A stretch of DNA of 64,000 nt from an uncultured beta proteobacterium. Lineage in GTDB: Bacteria; Pseudomonadota; Gammaproteobacteria; Burkholderiales; Burkholderiaceae_C. A program made the position numbers and the translations under genes. The notes beneath the pieces were generated by a model, which worked only from the letters and a program-made list of their open reading frames with translations, was not told the origin of the DNA and ran no database searches. The DNA lies in the NCBI GenBank assembly GCA_903897925.1, contig CAIUDG010000002.1:1-64000 (forward strand), written 5' to 3'. This document shows positions 7,458 to 16,491 of the stretch, in pieces (position 1 is the stretch's first letter; every line of letters begins with the position of its first letter).

Positions 7458-9509
7458 TCAGAGATTGCGCATCGACAAGGTTGCGTGTCTCTCCAGGCCC
7501 AGCATCAGCAGGAAGATCAGCACCAGGCGCGGCACCTGCGTGAAGTGAATCTCGGTGCCGCTGCTTTCCCGTGCTTTGGTCCAGTTGAAAATGGCGTTGG
7601 CGGCGCTGAAGTCAATGCGCCGCAGCAGTGCACAGGACACGGTGAGCAACTGGGCTTTTTCCGCAGCGGCGCGCAGACTCTGCAGCGCCTGCGTGGCGTC
7701 GCCACAGATGTCGCCGATAAGCGCGCAGCTGGCCAGACCGCTGTTGCCAGTTTTGCTGCTGTCGGCCTGGGCAGGAGCCGATGGTGCCGGGGTGGCCGCT
7801 TGTCCGAACAGGTTGTCGAAGTCGAGCGCCGCTTCTGGAATGTCTTCCACCAGGGTGCACTGCACTGTGCTTGGATTGGGCGGGGATACCTCAAAGGCAA
7901 CGCAGTAATCCAGGGCCAGATTTTCAAACGCTTCGGACTGGCGCAGGATGCTCAATACGTCCATGTGCATGCGCCACCAGATTTCGTCTTCCCGTTTCGC
8001 CGCCTGGTGGGTGTGCAGGCCCAGGCTCTGTGTGAGCGCTTCCACGCCGACCCACTCCAGCCGGACCGGCGTGTTGCACCAGGTTTGCACCAGCTTGGAC
8101 AGCGTGGTTGCGGCATTGGCTTCGATATTTCGGAGTCCGTTCCAGTCGATGCGGCAGGTATTGCCACTGCCGATTTCGATTTGCAGCTGCGCCAGTGCGA
8201 TGTTGTTGAGGGTGGCCGGGCATTTCCAGGCCGATTTTCTGGATGTCGTGGGCGGCGTCGCGGGCGTGGCGGTGGCGGGCGCACTGGCACCTGGCGCGGC
8301 CAGTTGTTCCGGGATGGAGAACCATTCTGCCGGTGAGCGGCCAACGCGCTCGGCGTAATCCATGGCGGTGACTTCAAACAGGCTTTGCTGTCCGGTGGCG
8401 CGGTAGACGTCGAACAGGGCGAAGGTCAGCAGTTCAATTTCGCTGCCATCCAGACGCTGGCCTTTGAGGGTTGTCAGCAGCAATTCCTCGGCCTTGCCGA
8501 AATCGCCCTCGGAGTAGCAAATGGCGGCATCGCGCAGGCACTCTTCAATCTGGCTGGCCGGCGCCGACTCAATCACGGTGGCCTGCTCTGCAGTGAAGGC
8601 GGGCGCAGCCAGGGTTGACGTCGCCGCGGGTTCGTCCATGGTGAAGTCGAGCGTGAATTCCAGGGCCTCGGAGGCCTGTGGCGTGGCGACCGGTGGCGCG
8701 GCTGGCGCTGGGGTGGCTGCCGGGGTCTCCATGGTGAAGTCGAGTGTGAACTCGATGCTGTCCGGGGCAGGGGCGGGGCTGCTGGTCGTGCTGGGTAGCG
8801 GTTTGGCTGCGGCAGCCTGGGGCGGCGCCGGCTTGTCCATGGTGAAGTCCAGCGAGAGATCCAGTGCCTGTGGTGGCGCAGGGGCCGCTGCCGGTTTCAG
8901 TGCTGGTGCTGGTGCTGGTGCGGGTGCAGGCCTCAGTGCTGGCGTTGGAGTTTGTGCCGGAGAGCTTGCTGTGGCTGTCGCTGCTTTTGTCAGTGGCGTC
9001 AGATCAGTGAAGTCGAGATCAAAGTCCTCGTCGGGTGGTGGTGGCGCGCTGGGTGCGGGGGCCGGCTTGGCCGGCGCGGTGGCAGCAGCGGCGCTTGCGC
9101 TTGCGGTTGAGGCAGCGGGGCGTGCATTCGCTGGGGCATTGCGCGCGCCACTGGACGCGCCACCCCACCACTGTTCCAGCTGGGCTTCCGCGACATTGAT
9201 TTTTTGCAGCGTGGAGGCGCGGTTGCTGGCGTTGAGTGTGGAGCCGGGCGCCGATAGCGAGGGGCGCGGCGGGTCCTGATCGGTCAGGCCTTGGGCGCTG
9301 CGCCGGGTTTTTATGATGCTGCGCAGGTCTTTGAATTCCCGTTCGCGGATGGCGTCGTCGCGCTTTTTCAGTTTGGCCTGGGTCTTGAGCGAGGCTTCCG
9401 ACTCGGCGGCACGGCTTGATTTGGTCGACGGTTGTGCGTCTTCGTCGCTGCCTCTTTCCCGAAAGAACGAGGCAACTTTGGACAGCAGGGAATCGCTCTT
9501 CGTCTCCAT
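7458..9509 (-). CDS. large STAS-domain protein with acidic repeat motifs
   Basis: A 683-residue soluble protein without signal peptide. Order: a charged N-terminal region with a Lys/Arg-rich helix (about 40-75), an Ala/Pro-rich low-complexity region (about 120-300) carrying four copies of an acidic-hydrophobic motif of the type LDFTMD, a helical repeat resembling a TPR pair (about 310-390), another linker, and two anti-sigma-antagonist (STAS)-like folds near 430-510 and 590-683. The last contains CALLRRIDFSAANAIFNW. STAS modules bind partners or nucleotides and often act as regulatory switches. The linker composition recalls polar hub proteins such as FimV, but homology is not shown. It starts near the acyltransferase gene on the other strand. 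Function unknown. Confidence 0.75.
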   Translation of the reverse strand: METKSDSLLSKVASFFRERGSDEDAQPSTKSSRAAESEASLKTQAKLKKRDDAIREREFKDLRSIIKTRRSAQGLTDQDPPRPSLSAPGSTLNASNRASTLQKINVAEAQLEQWWGGASSGARNAPANARPAASTASASAAAATAPAKPAPAPSAPPPPDEDFDLDFTDLTPLTKAATATASSPAQTPTPALRPAPAPAPAPALKPAAAPAPPQALDLSLDFTMDKPAPPQAAAAKPLPSTTSSPAPAPDSIEFTLDFTMETPAATPAPAAPPVATPQASEALEFTLDFTMDEPAATSTLAAPAFTAEQATVIESAPASQIEECLRDAAICYSEGDFGKAEELLLTTLKGQRLDGSEIELLTFALFDVYRATGQQSLFEVTAMDYAERVGRSPAEWFSIPEQLAAPGASAPATATPATPPTTSRKSAWKCPATLNNIALAQLQIEIGSGNTCRIDWNGLRNIEANAATTLSKLVQTWCNTPVRLEWVGVEALTQSLGLHTHQAAKREDEIWWRMHMDVLSILRQSEAFENLALDYCVAFEVSPPNPSTVQCTLVEDIPEAALDFDNLFGQAATPAPSAPAQADSSKTGNSGLASCALIGDICGDATQALQSLRAAAEKAQLLTVSCALLRRIDFSAANAIFNWTKARESSGTEIHFTQVPRLVLIFLLMLGLERHATLSMRNL
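8635..8858. repeat. three spaced copies of a 22-23-base repeat inside the STAS-protein gene
   Basis: Near-identical blocks beginning TCCATGGTGAAGTC occur at 8635-8656, 8728-8750 and 8836-8858, with a fourth diverged copy near 9005-9030. On the coding (minus) strand they encode the LDFTMD-type acidic motif. They are separated by variable Ala/Pro-coding linkers, which suggests duplication of a short linear binding motif and not a mobile repeat. Confidence 0.8.
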
Positions 9510-9638
9510 GGCTCAGTTTACAACGGTAAAACGCATAGTGGCTGCGGGCGTGATAGGTAAGATGTCGGTACTTTAAGACAAACAATGCCCGCAACGGCGA
9601 GGTTGCAGGGTATGGATGAAATTTGATTGGTTCTAAAC

Positions 9639-10553
9639 ATGTTGCGTGTCCTGCCGCCCCCGCTACGGGGGGCTTTGTCTTTCCTGGTGCTGACGATAAA
9701 TACCCTTTTCTGGTGTTTCCTGTTATTCATTCTGTCGCTGTTCAAATTGTTGTTGCCGCTGGATGCGGTGCGCCAGCGTCTGGATCCGCTGATCAATGCC
9801 ATCGCGACGGCCTGGATTTCTTGCAACAGTGCCTGGATGCGGCACGCCAGTCCATCCGTCTGGCGCGTTGAAGGGGTCGATGCGCTACGCTACAACGACT
9901 GGTATCTGGTGAATTGCAATCATCAGTCGTGGGTGGACATTTTCGTCTTACAACATGCGCTGAACCGCCGCGTTCCCCTGCTCAAGTTCTTTCTTAAGCA
10001 TGAGCTGATTTATATCCCAGTGATCGGGTTGGCCTGGTGGGCGCTGGATTTTCCGTTCATGAAGCGCCATTCGCGCAGCGCTTTGCGCAAAAATCCGAAT
10101 CTGCGCAACGAGGACCGGGAAAGTGCCCGCCGGGCCTGCGCCAAGTTTGCCCGGGTGCCGACTTCGGTGATGAATTTTGCCGAAGGAACCCGGTTTACCG
10201 CAGAAAAGCACCAGGCCCAGGAGGCGCCTTACCAGCATTTGCTCAAACCCAAGGCTGGGGCGATGGCGATGGCGCTGGGCGCCATGGGAGCGCAATTCCA
10301 TTCCATGCTGGATGCCACTATTGCCTATCCGGATGGGGTGCCCTCGTTCTGGGAGTACCTGTGCGGAAAACCATTTCGCGTGGTGTTGCGCGTGCGTCCG
10401 GTTGAAATCCCACTGGAATTCTGCACCGGCGACTATGAAGCCGACCGCGCTATGCGCAAATCCTTCCATCGCTGGCTGGACGCGATCTGGGCCGGCAAAG
10501 ACCAGGAACTGGCCCAGATGCTGGCCCAGGAGCGCGGCGCCCAGACTGAGTAG
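9639..10553 (+). CDS. lysophospholipid/1-acylglycerol-3-phosphate acyltransferase family protein
   Basis: A 304-residue membrane-bound acyltransferase of the PlsC/LPLAT superfamily (YihG-like). A hydrophobic N-terminal segment lies at about 10-40. The catalytic block I is CNHQSWVD (H-x4-D), and block III reads NFAEGTRFT, with Ala in place of the usual Pro in FPEGTR but with Glu, Gly and Arg kept. Such enzymes acylate lysophospholipids or related acceptors on the cytoplasmic face of the inner membrane. The ATG at 9639 is chosen over an upstream TTG; the ribosome site is weak. It stands alone between two minus-strand genes. The exact acceptor cannot be given. Confidence 0.88.
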   Translation: MLRVLPPPLRGALSFLVLTINTLFWCFLLFILSLFKLLLPLDAVRQRLDPLINAIATAWISCNSAWMRHASPSVWRVEGVDALRYNDWYLVNCNHQSWVDIFVLQHALNRRVPLLKFFLKHELIYIPVIGLAWWALDFPFMKRHSRSALRKNPNLRNEDRESARRACAKFARVPTSVMNFAEGTRFTAEKHQAQEAPYQHLLKPKAGAMAMALGAMGAQFHSMLDATIAYPDGVPSFWEYLCGKPFRVVLRVRPVEIPLEFCTGDYEADRAMRKSFHRWLDAIWAGKDQELAQMLAQERGAQTE

Positions 10554-10575
10554 CCTGGGTGCCGCCAGGGCTGCT

Positions 10576-11826
10576 TCAGGGCGCCTCGGGCAGCAGGATG
10601 TTCTGGCCGATGCTGAACTGGTAGTCGCGGAAGATGTGTTCGGCGCTGAGTTCCTGGTAGCTGCCATCGGCCAGGCGGCGCGTGGTGTCTTTCAGGCGGT
10701 AGGTGGTGCTGCCGCAGGTCCAGCAGTTGTAATTGCGCATGTGCGTGCACAGGCAGGTTTTGTCTTGCACCGAAATATTCTTGCCGTCCGGGTGGATGGC
10801 GATCTGCGCGTTGTAGGCGTTGATATAGGCGCAGTTGCCGGAGCCGTCCAGCAGGTAGCCATAGGCTTCGCAGTTGGGGCGAATGCCGGACCCAATGGCC
10901 GGCGTGCTCTTGAGCATGCGCATGGGGTAGCCGGTGGGTGAAATGGTGTTTACCAGGATGTCTTCCTCGCTGGCGCGGAAGTATTCCTGTTTGACCTTGC
11001 TCGGCAGACCACATTCGTTGGCGACGGTGAAGCGGGTGGCGACCTGGATTGCGGCAGCGCCGTTTTCCATGAACGAGACAGCGTCGCCGCCGGTAAAGAT
11101 GCCGCCAGCGGCGATCAGGGGAATCGCGAGCTGCTCGGTTTTCAGAAACTGGGCCACTTCGGCCACGATGGTGGCCAGGTCGTATTGCGCCCAGTCCATG
11201 CCGAAGCCGAGGTGGCCACCGGCCAGCGGGCCTTCGATGACGACAAAATCGGGCAGGCGGTTCAGCCGTGCCGTCTTGCGCAGGAACAGTTGCAGTGCGC
11301 GCACCGAGGACACGATGATGCCCAGCTTGGCATCGCGAAAGCGCGGGTGGTCGGCCATCAGGGCGAAGGAGCCCAGGTGCAGGCCGGCGCTCAGGGTGAT
11401 GCCGTCAATGCCGGCGTCGAGTGCCGAGTTCAGCCGCACCTGCAGGGTCTCGCGCGGGCCGTTCATGGTCAGCTTTTCCATGCAGTTGATGAAAATCATG
11501 CCGTCGCCGCGTTTGGCCTGCATGGTTTCACCGACGTGCAGCTTGGTGGCTTCGGCCAGCCGGCCGAGGTCGAACTGGACGATACTTTTGTCCGAGTTGT
11601 CGATGTTGTGCTTGTAGAGTTTGGTTTTTTCTTTGACGAAAGAGGTGTCAAAGCGCCGGTCCGACACGTCTTGCACCATGGCGTCGGAGATGTGGCCGAT
11701 GCCGCCTAGCCGCGCCGCTTCCAGTGCCAGTTCCGCCGTGGAGATGTCTACACCCATCCCGCCAATGATGATTGGTACCAATTCCTTGTTACCAAAGTGC
11801 AGGCGGAAATCGTCTAGTCTTTTCAT
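10576..11826 (-). CDS. nitronate monooxygenase-like flavoenzyme with Cys-rich C-terminus
   Basis: A 416-residue FMN-dependent TIM-barrel protein of the nitronate monooxygenase/2-nitropropane dioxygenase group. Recognisable are the N-terminal IIIGGMGVDIS strand, the loop VVIEGPLAGGHLGFG with the family's conserved His, and the phosphate-binding AAGGIFTGGDAVSFMENGA. The C-terminal 110 residues are unusual: cysteines occur as single residues and then as C-L-C followed seven residues later by CWTC, a likely metal or iron-sulfur site. The ATG at 11826 is preferred to an upstream TTG. Nitronate oxidation is the textbook activity, but many members are enoyl reductases or quinone reductases, so the substrate is open. 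Confidence 0.82.
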   Translation of the reverse strand: MKRLDDFRLHFGNKELVPIIIGGMGVDISTAELALEAARLGGIGHISDAMVQDVSDRRFDTSFVKEKTKLYKHNIDNSDKSIVQFDLGRLAEATKLHVGETMQAKRGDGMIFINCMEKLTMNGPRETLQVRLNSALDAGIDGITLSAGLHLGSFALMADHPRFRDAKLGIIVSSVRALQLFLRKTARLNRLPDFVVIEGPLAGGHLGFGMDWAQYDLATIVAEVAQFLKTEQLAIPLIAAGGIFTGGDAVSFMENGAAAIQVATRFTVANECGLPSKVKQEYFRASEEDILVNTISPTGYPMRMLKSTPAIGSGIRPNCEAYGYLLDGSGNCAYINAYNAQIAIHPDGKNISVQDKTCLCTHMRNYNCWTCGSTTYRLKDTTRRLADGSYQELSAEHIFRDYQFSIGQNILLPEAP

Positions 11827-12128
11827 TGCAATCTCAATAAAGGGCGGCAATCAGCCACCGGCCGATGCCGCTACGGGGGTGTCAAGCGGGGGACAAAGGA
11901 TAAACGCTAAATGGTATCGCAAATGGGCGATTGAATTTACAGGCGTTGAAACTTCTACCGTTCTCTCAGCGTTTTAATGGGTGACCAGGGCGGGCGCGGT
12001 TTCGACCGGGCGCTGCGTCGCTCTGGGCGCTATAACCGGGTAGCATAGCCGCGGTACGGGACGGGCTTCCTGCGCTGGATCAAGAGCGTTGTAGTCTGTA
12101 CTGGTGAAATTGGCAAGTGGGAGTAAAA
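11827..12128. other. 302-base intergenic region
   Basis: This gap separates the divergently transcribed flavoenzyme gene and the SSB-like gene, so it must hold both promoters. I see no open frame with coding character, no tRNA or structured RNA that I recognise, and no convincing -35/-10 pair. A GGGAG ribosome site lies just before the ATG at 12129. Confidence 0.6.
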
Positions 12129-12446
12129 ATGATCGAAGGCATGGTCGCGGGCAAGGTGTTTGGTGACCCGGAAGCGCGCCGGGGCAAGGGCGATAGCGAG
12201 TTCGTGGTGGCCAAAGTGCGCGCCCAAAACAATGATGCAGAAGTGGTCATCGTCAATGTGATCGTTTTTGCGGCGGAGCTGGGCGCGGCTTTGCTGGATC
12301 TGCGTGACGGCGATGCGGTGGCGCTGGTGGGCAGTTTGTCGCCCAAGGTCTGGTCCGACAAGCAGGGCAATACCCGCGCCGCGCTGGACATGGTGGCGAC
12401 GCGCATGCTGGCGGCGGGTGTAGAGCAGAAGGAGGAGCAACGATGA
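12129..12446 (+). CDS. small single-stranded-DNA-binding (SSB-like) OB-fold protein
   Basis: A 105-residue protein with the SSB/PriB-type OB-fold pattern: a start strand MIEGMVAGKVFGDPE, a strand VVIVNVIVFA, the turn LRDGDAVALVGSLSPKVW and the strand RAALDMVATRML. It is much shorter than housekeeping SSB and lacks the acidic DDDIPF-type tail, ending in EQKEEQR. It could bind single-stranded DNA as an accessory SSB, but no replication, recombination or plasmid gene is nearby. The GGGAG site supports the start at 12129. Its stop overlaps the ATG of the next gene (ATGA), indicating translational coupling with the aldo/keto reductase. Confidence 0.7.
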   Translation: MIEGMVAGKVFGDPEARRGKGDSEFVVAKVRAQNNDAEVVIVNVIVFAAELGAALLDLRDGDAVALVGSLSPKVWSDKQGNTRAALDMVATRMLAAGVEQKEEQR

Positions 12447-13459
12447 ATACAACGATGGTGCAACGCGCGCTGGGGCCGTTTCAGGTCAGTGCGATCGGTC
12501 TGGGCTGCATGAACCTGAGCCACGCCTACGGTGCGCCGGTCGCCCCCGAACAGGGTGAACGCGTGTTGCTGGCGGCACTGGATGCCGGGGTGACGCTGCT
12601 GGATACCGCCACTCTGTATGGGTTTGGCGCCAACGAAAGCCTGGTCGGCCGGGTGCTGAAGCCGCACCGCAACCGCTTTGTGCTGGCCAGCAAATGCGGT
12701 ATGTCCGGTGTGGACGTGCATGGCGACGGCAAGTTGGTGCGCGTGATCGATGGCCGTCCGGCGACCCTGCGCCAGCAGTGTGAAGACAGCCTGCGGCGGC
12801 TGCAGACCGACGTCATTGATCTGTATTACCTGCACCGCTGGGACAAGCAGGTGCCTATCGAAGACAGTGTAGGCGCCCTGAGCGACCTGGTGCAGGCGGG
12901 CAAGATTCGCAGCATTGGTTTGTCCGAAGTCAGTGCCGATACCTTGCGCCGGGCCCATGCGGTGCATCCGGTGGCGGCGCTGCAGTCCGAGTATTCGCTG
13001 TGGACCCGCAATCCGGAAATTGCCGTGCTGCAGGCGTGCCGTGCGCTGGGCGTGGCTTTCGTCGCTTTCAGCCCGGTGGCGCGTGGTTTCCTGTGCGGTG
13101 AACTGAACGACGTCAGCGCGCTGGATGCGAAAGACATCCGGCGCAGCATGCCGCGCTTTGCTGCCGACAACTACGCCGCCAATTTGCCGCTGCTGGAGCC
13201 GTACCGGGCCCTGGCGCAAGAGCTTGGCTGCAGTCCGGCACAGTTGGCACTGGCCTGGCTGCTGCACAAGGCGCCGCACATCATTCCTATTCCGGGCACC
13301 ACCAGTGTGGCGCATTTGCAGGATGACCTGGGCGCGGTCGGGGTCGCACTGAGTGCTGCGCAGATGCAGCGCCTGGAGTCCCTGATTCACGACCAGAACG
13401 TCGCTGGTGCGCGCTACAACCCGCAAGGGTGCAGCGAGGTCGATACCGAATCGTTCTGA
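12443..13459 (+). CDS. aldo/keto reductase
   Basis: A 338-residue NAD(P)H-dependent oxidoreductase of the AKR superfamily, YajO/Tas-like group. The catalytic tetrad is visible: Asp and Tyr in [14 protein letters not shown], Lys in LASKCG, and His in YYLHRWD. The barrel continues through [14 protein letters not shown] and ends with the cofactor-binding [13 protein letters not shown] region. These enzymes reduce aldehydes or ketones in the cytoplasm; the substrate here is unknown. It overlaps the SSB-like gene by four bases and precedes the LLM flavoenzyme gene, forming an apparent operon. Confidence 0.93.
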   Translation: MNTTMVQRALGPFQVSAIGLGCMNLSHAYGAPVAPEQGERVLLAALDAGVTLLDTATLYGFGANESLVGRVLKPHRNRFVLASKCGMSGVDVHGDGKLVRVIDGRPATLRQQCEDSLRRLQTDVIDLYYLHRWDKQVPIEDSVGALSDLVQAGKIRSIGLSEVSADTLRRAHAVHPVAALQSEYSLWTRNPEIAVLQACRALGVAFVAFSPVARGFLCGELNDVSALDAKDIRRSMPRFAADNYAANLPLLEPYRALAQELGCSPAQLALAWLLHKAPHIIPIPGTTSVAHLQDDLGAVGVALSAAQMQRLESLIHDQNVAGARYNPQGCSEVDTESF

Positions 13460-13476
13460 ACCCCAGCGAGGTGCCT

Positions 13477-14487
13477 GTGACTACTCAGCCTGTCAAGACA
13501 AGTCTGTCGATGCTCGATCTGGTAGCGGTGCGCGAGGGCGGCAGCGTGAGCGACGCGATCGCCATCAGCCTGCAAACCGCGCAGCATGTGGAGCGGCTTG
13601 GTTTTTCCCGTTACTGGTTGGCGGAACACCACAATATGCCCGGCCTGGCCTGTTCGGCGACGGCGATTCTGGTGGCGCACATTGCCGCCGGTACGCGCCA
13701 GATGCGGGTTGGTGCCGGCGGCATCATGTTGCCCAACCACGCGCCCCTGGTGGTGGCGGAAGCCTTTGGCACGCTGGCGGCCTTGTACCCCGGTCGGATC
13801 GACCTGGGACTGGGGCGGGCCCCGGGCACCGACCCGGTGACGATGCGGGCGCTGCGCCGCAACCGGGTGGAAACCGAGGAAGATTTTCCGCGCGAAGTGG
13901 CCGAATTGCAGCGTTTGCTGGGGCCGGTGCAGCCTGGCCAGCAACTGATTGCCAGTCCCGGCGCCGGCAGCCAGGTGCCGATTTGGTTGCTCGGTTCGAG
14001 CCTGTTTTCGGCACGGCTGGCGGCGGCGCGGGGTTTGCCGTACGCCTTTGCCTCGCATTTCGCGCCGCGCCAGCTGCTGGATGCGGTGGCCTTGTACCGC
14101 AGCCAATTTGTGGCGGCGCAGCCAGGTGACCGGCCACGCGTGATTGTCGGCGTGCCGCTGGTGGCGGCGGACACCGACGCCGAGGCCCAGTTGCTGGCCA
14201 GCAGCGTGTTCCAGCGTGTCTCCGGCATAGTGCGTGGCGAGCGCCGCCCGCTGCAAGCGCCGGTGGCTGGATTCCTGGAAGGCCGCCCGGCAAACGAGCT
14301 GGCGGCGATCCAGCAATTTCTGGCCATGGCGGTGATTGGTGGGCCGCAAAAAGTGGCCCAGGAGTTTTTGCAAATTGTGGACATGACGCAAGCCGACGAG
14401 CTGATGCTGGTCTGCGATATTTTTGACCCGGTGCGGCGCCTGCAGGCGCTGGATATCGCCGCTTCTGTAATGCAGGCCCTGCCATGA
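13477..14487 (+). CDS. LLM-class flavin-dependent oxidoreductase
   Basis: A 336-residue luciferase-like monooxygenase of the group carrying [11 protein letters not shown] near the N-terminus, where the His pair and following helix are characteristic. The segments [14 protein letters not shown] and [12 protein letters not shown] are further family marks. The GTG at 13477 is preferred because a GCGAGG site lies about five bases before it; a GTG at 13471 is possible. Members use FMNH2 or F420 to act on diverse small molecules; this one resembles the widely distributed bacterial FMN group (YhbW-like) whose substrate is not known. It overlaps the next gene by four bases (ATGA). Confidence 0.88.
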   Translation: MTTQPVKTSLSMLDLVAVREGGSVSDAIAISLQTAQHVERLGFSRYWLAEHHNMPGLACSATAILVAHIAAGTRQMRVGAGGIMLPNHAPLVVAEAFGTLAALYPGRIDLGLGRAPGTDPVTMRALRRNRVETEEDFPREVAELQRLLGPVQPGQQLIASPGAGSQVPIWLLGSSLFSARLAAARGLPYAFASHFAPRQLLDAVALYRSQFVAAQPGDRPRVIVGVPLVAADTDAEAQLLASSVFQRVSGIVRGERRPLQAPVAGFLEGRPANELAAIQQFLAMAVIGGPQKVAQEFLQIVDMTQADELMLVCDIFDPVRRLQALDIAASVMQALP

Positions 14488-14936
14488 GTTTTCCGCTGGA
14501 CACTGATACCATTTCCCACGGCATTCAACTGGCGGTGGCGCCGGTGTTTCTGCTGACTGCCGTGTCCGGCATGATTGCCACGGTGGCGGGGCGCCTGGCG
14601 CGCATTATTGACCGGGCGCGCGTGGTCGAAGCGCGTCTGCACAGTTCGGACCCTGTTGCCACCGGCGCAATCTGGCACGAGCTGGGCGAGTTGCGCACGC
14701 GCGGCCACCTGGCCAATTCTTCGATTGCCTTGCTGACCTTGTGCGCGTTTCTGATCGGCGCCACCATCGTGGTGCTGTTCCTCGGGGAAACCACCGATTT
14801 GCAGATGCGCAAGCTGGCGGTGGTCAGTTTTCTGGCCGGGGTGGTCTGCTTCATGCTGGCCTTGGGTTGCTTCCTGGTGGAAACCTATATCGCCACGCGC
14901 TTGCTGAACTTCGGCAAAAACCATGTTCCGCGCTGA
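14484..14936 (+). CDS. DUF2721 membrane protein
   Basis: A 150-residue inner-membrane protein with one hydrophobic helix near residues 14-34 and two more near 75-97 and 108-132, separated by a charged cytoplasmic-looking loop ([17 protein letters not shown]). This layout matches DUF2721, a family without known function. Its start overlaps the LLM gene stop and its 3-prime end overlaps the start of the DUF1800 gene by 14 bases, so it is translated in the middle of a tight operon. Confidence 0.85.
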   Translation: MSFPLDTDTISHGIQLAVAPVFLLTAVSGMIATVAGRLARIIDRARVVEARLHSSDPVATGAIWHELGELRTRGHLANSSIALLTLCAFLIGATIVVLFLGETTDLQMRKLAVVSFLAGVVCFMLALGCFLVETYIATRLLNFGKNHVPR

Positions 14937-16488
14937 ACCCTGGCTGGCCCTGACACTGGCCGGCGCCTTGTGCGGCTGTGCCGACAGCGCCAGGGCGCCG
15001 ACGCCGGCAGCGCTAGCTGTTCCGGCGGCCGCAGCGGTGCCGGCGTTGGCGCCGGCCGCGGCCTACCCGGTCTTGAATCGCCTCAGCTGGGGCGCCAGCA
15101 CCAGCAGCATGGCGGCCTTGAGTGCACAGGGTTGGCCGGCCTACTTGCGTGGCCAGTTGTATCCGGCGCCGTTGCGGTTGAACCCGGAGGCGCAGCGCCA
15201 GATCGATGCCATGCGCATCGCCAAGACACCCGTGCTGCCGCTGGTGCAGGCACTGGAGCAGCAGCGCAAGGAAGCCGACGCCCAGACCAATGACGACGCC
15301 AAGAAGGCGGCGCAGCAGGCTTACCAGCAGGCCTTGAATGCCTTGCAGCGCGAGGCCAGTTCGCGCCATCTGTTGCGCGCCTTGTATTCGCCGAACCAGG
15401 TACAGGAGCAGATGGTCTGGTTCTGGCTCAACCATTTCAGCGTGCACCAGGGCAAGGGCAATCTGCGCGCGCTGCTGGGGGACTATGAGGAGTCGGCGAT
15501 TCGCCCGTACGCACTGGGGCACTTCCGTGACCTGCTTGGCGCCGTGGCGCTGCACCCGGCCATGCTGCGCTATCTGGACAACGAACAAAATGCGCTGGGC
15601 CATTTGAACGAAAACTTTGCGCGCGAGCTGATGGAGTTGCACACGCTGGGCGTTGGTGCCGGTTACAGCCAGAACGACGTGCAAGAGCTGGCGCGTGTGC
15701 TGACCGGTGTCGGCATCAACCAGGGCACGGCGCAGCCCGGCCTGAAGAAGGAATGGCAGCCGCTGTATGTGCGGCGTGGCCTGTTCGAGTTCAATCCGGC
15801 GCGCCACGACTTTGCCGCCAAGACCCTGCTGGGTAAGCCGATCCGGGGCCAGGGTCTGGGTGAACTCGACGAAGCGCTGGACCGGCTGGCGAACCATCCG
15901 GCAACGGCGCGCTTTGTCTGTACCAAGCTGGCCCGTTTCTGGCTGGCCGACGAGGTGCCGCCCGGTCTGGTGCAGGGCATGGCGGCGGTGTTTGAGCGCA
16001 GCCACGGGGACATCGCGGCGGTGCTGGAGCGGTTGTTCAGTGCGCCCGAGTTTCTGGTCGCCACACCGCGAAAGTTCAAGGACCCGATGCGCTATGTGGT
16101 GTCGGCAGTGCGGCTGGCCTATGACCAGAAAGTGGTTTTGAATACCGGGCCGATGCTGAACTGGCTCAACCGCATGGGCGAACCGCTGTATGGGCGCCTG
16201 ACACCGGACGGTTATCCGCTGGACAGCAGTGCCTGGGCCAGCCCGGGCCAGATGGCCACACGTTTTGAAATCGCCAAGGCGATTGGTTCCGGCAGCGCCG
16301 GCCTGTTCAAGGTGGACGGACCGCAAGGCCAGGAGCGCGCGGCGTTCCCGCAGCTGGCCAATGCGCTGTATTACCAGTCGATCGCAAAAACCCTGGCACC
16401 GGCCACGGTGCAGGCGCTGGACCAGGCAGTGTCACCGCAGGAGTGGAACAGCTTCCTGTTGTCGGCGCCGGAAATGATGTCGAGGTAG
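14923..16488 (+). CDS. DUF1800 family putative lipoprotein
   Basis: A 521-residue secreted protein. The N-terminus LALTLAGALCGCADS gives a signal peptide ending in a lipobox-like Cys, so it is probably lipid-anchored and periplasmic or outer-membrane. The body shows DUF1800 hallmarks: WFWLNHFSVHQGKG, FARELMELHTLGVGAGYSQ and VLTGVG. DUF1800 proteins are almost always encoded next to DUF1501 proteins, as here, and are suspected to work together at the envelope; the reaction is unknown. An Ala/Gln-rich helical insert occurs around 90-125. It is followed after only three bases by the DUF1501 gene. Confidence 0.9.
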   Translation: MFRAEPWLALTLAGALCGCADSARAPTPAALAVPAAAAVPALAPAAAYPVLNRLSWGASTSSMAALSAQGWPAYLRGQLYPAPLRLNPEAQRQIDAMRIAKTPVLPLVQALEQQRKEADAQTNDDAKKAAQQAYQQALNALQREASSRHLLRALYSPNQVQEQMVWFWLNHFSVHQGKGNLRALLGDYEESAIRPYALGHFRDLLGAVALHPAMLRYLDNEQNALGHLNENFARELMELHTLGVGAGYSQNDVQELARVLTGVGINQGTAQPGLKKEWQPLYVRRGLFEFNPARHDFAAKTLLGKPIRGQGLGELDEALDRLANHPATARFVCTKLARFWLADEVPPGLVQGMAAVFERSHGDIAAVLERLFSAPEFLVATPRKFKDPMRYVVSAVRLAYDQKVVLNTGPMLNWLNRMGEPLYGRLTPDGYPLDSSAWASPGQMATRFEIAKAIGSGSAGLFKVDGPQGQERAAFPQLANALYYQSIAKTLAPATVQALDQAVSPQEWNSFLLSAPEMMSR

Positions 16489-16491
16489 ACC

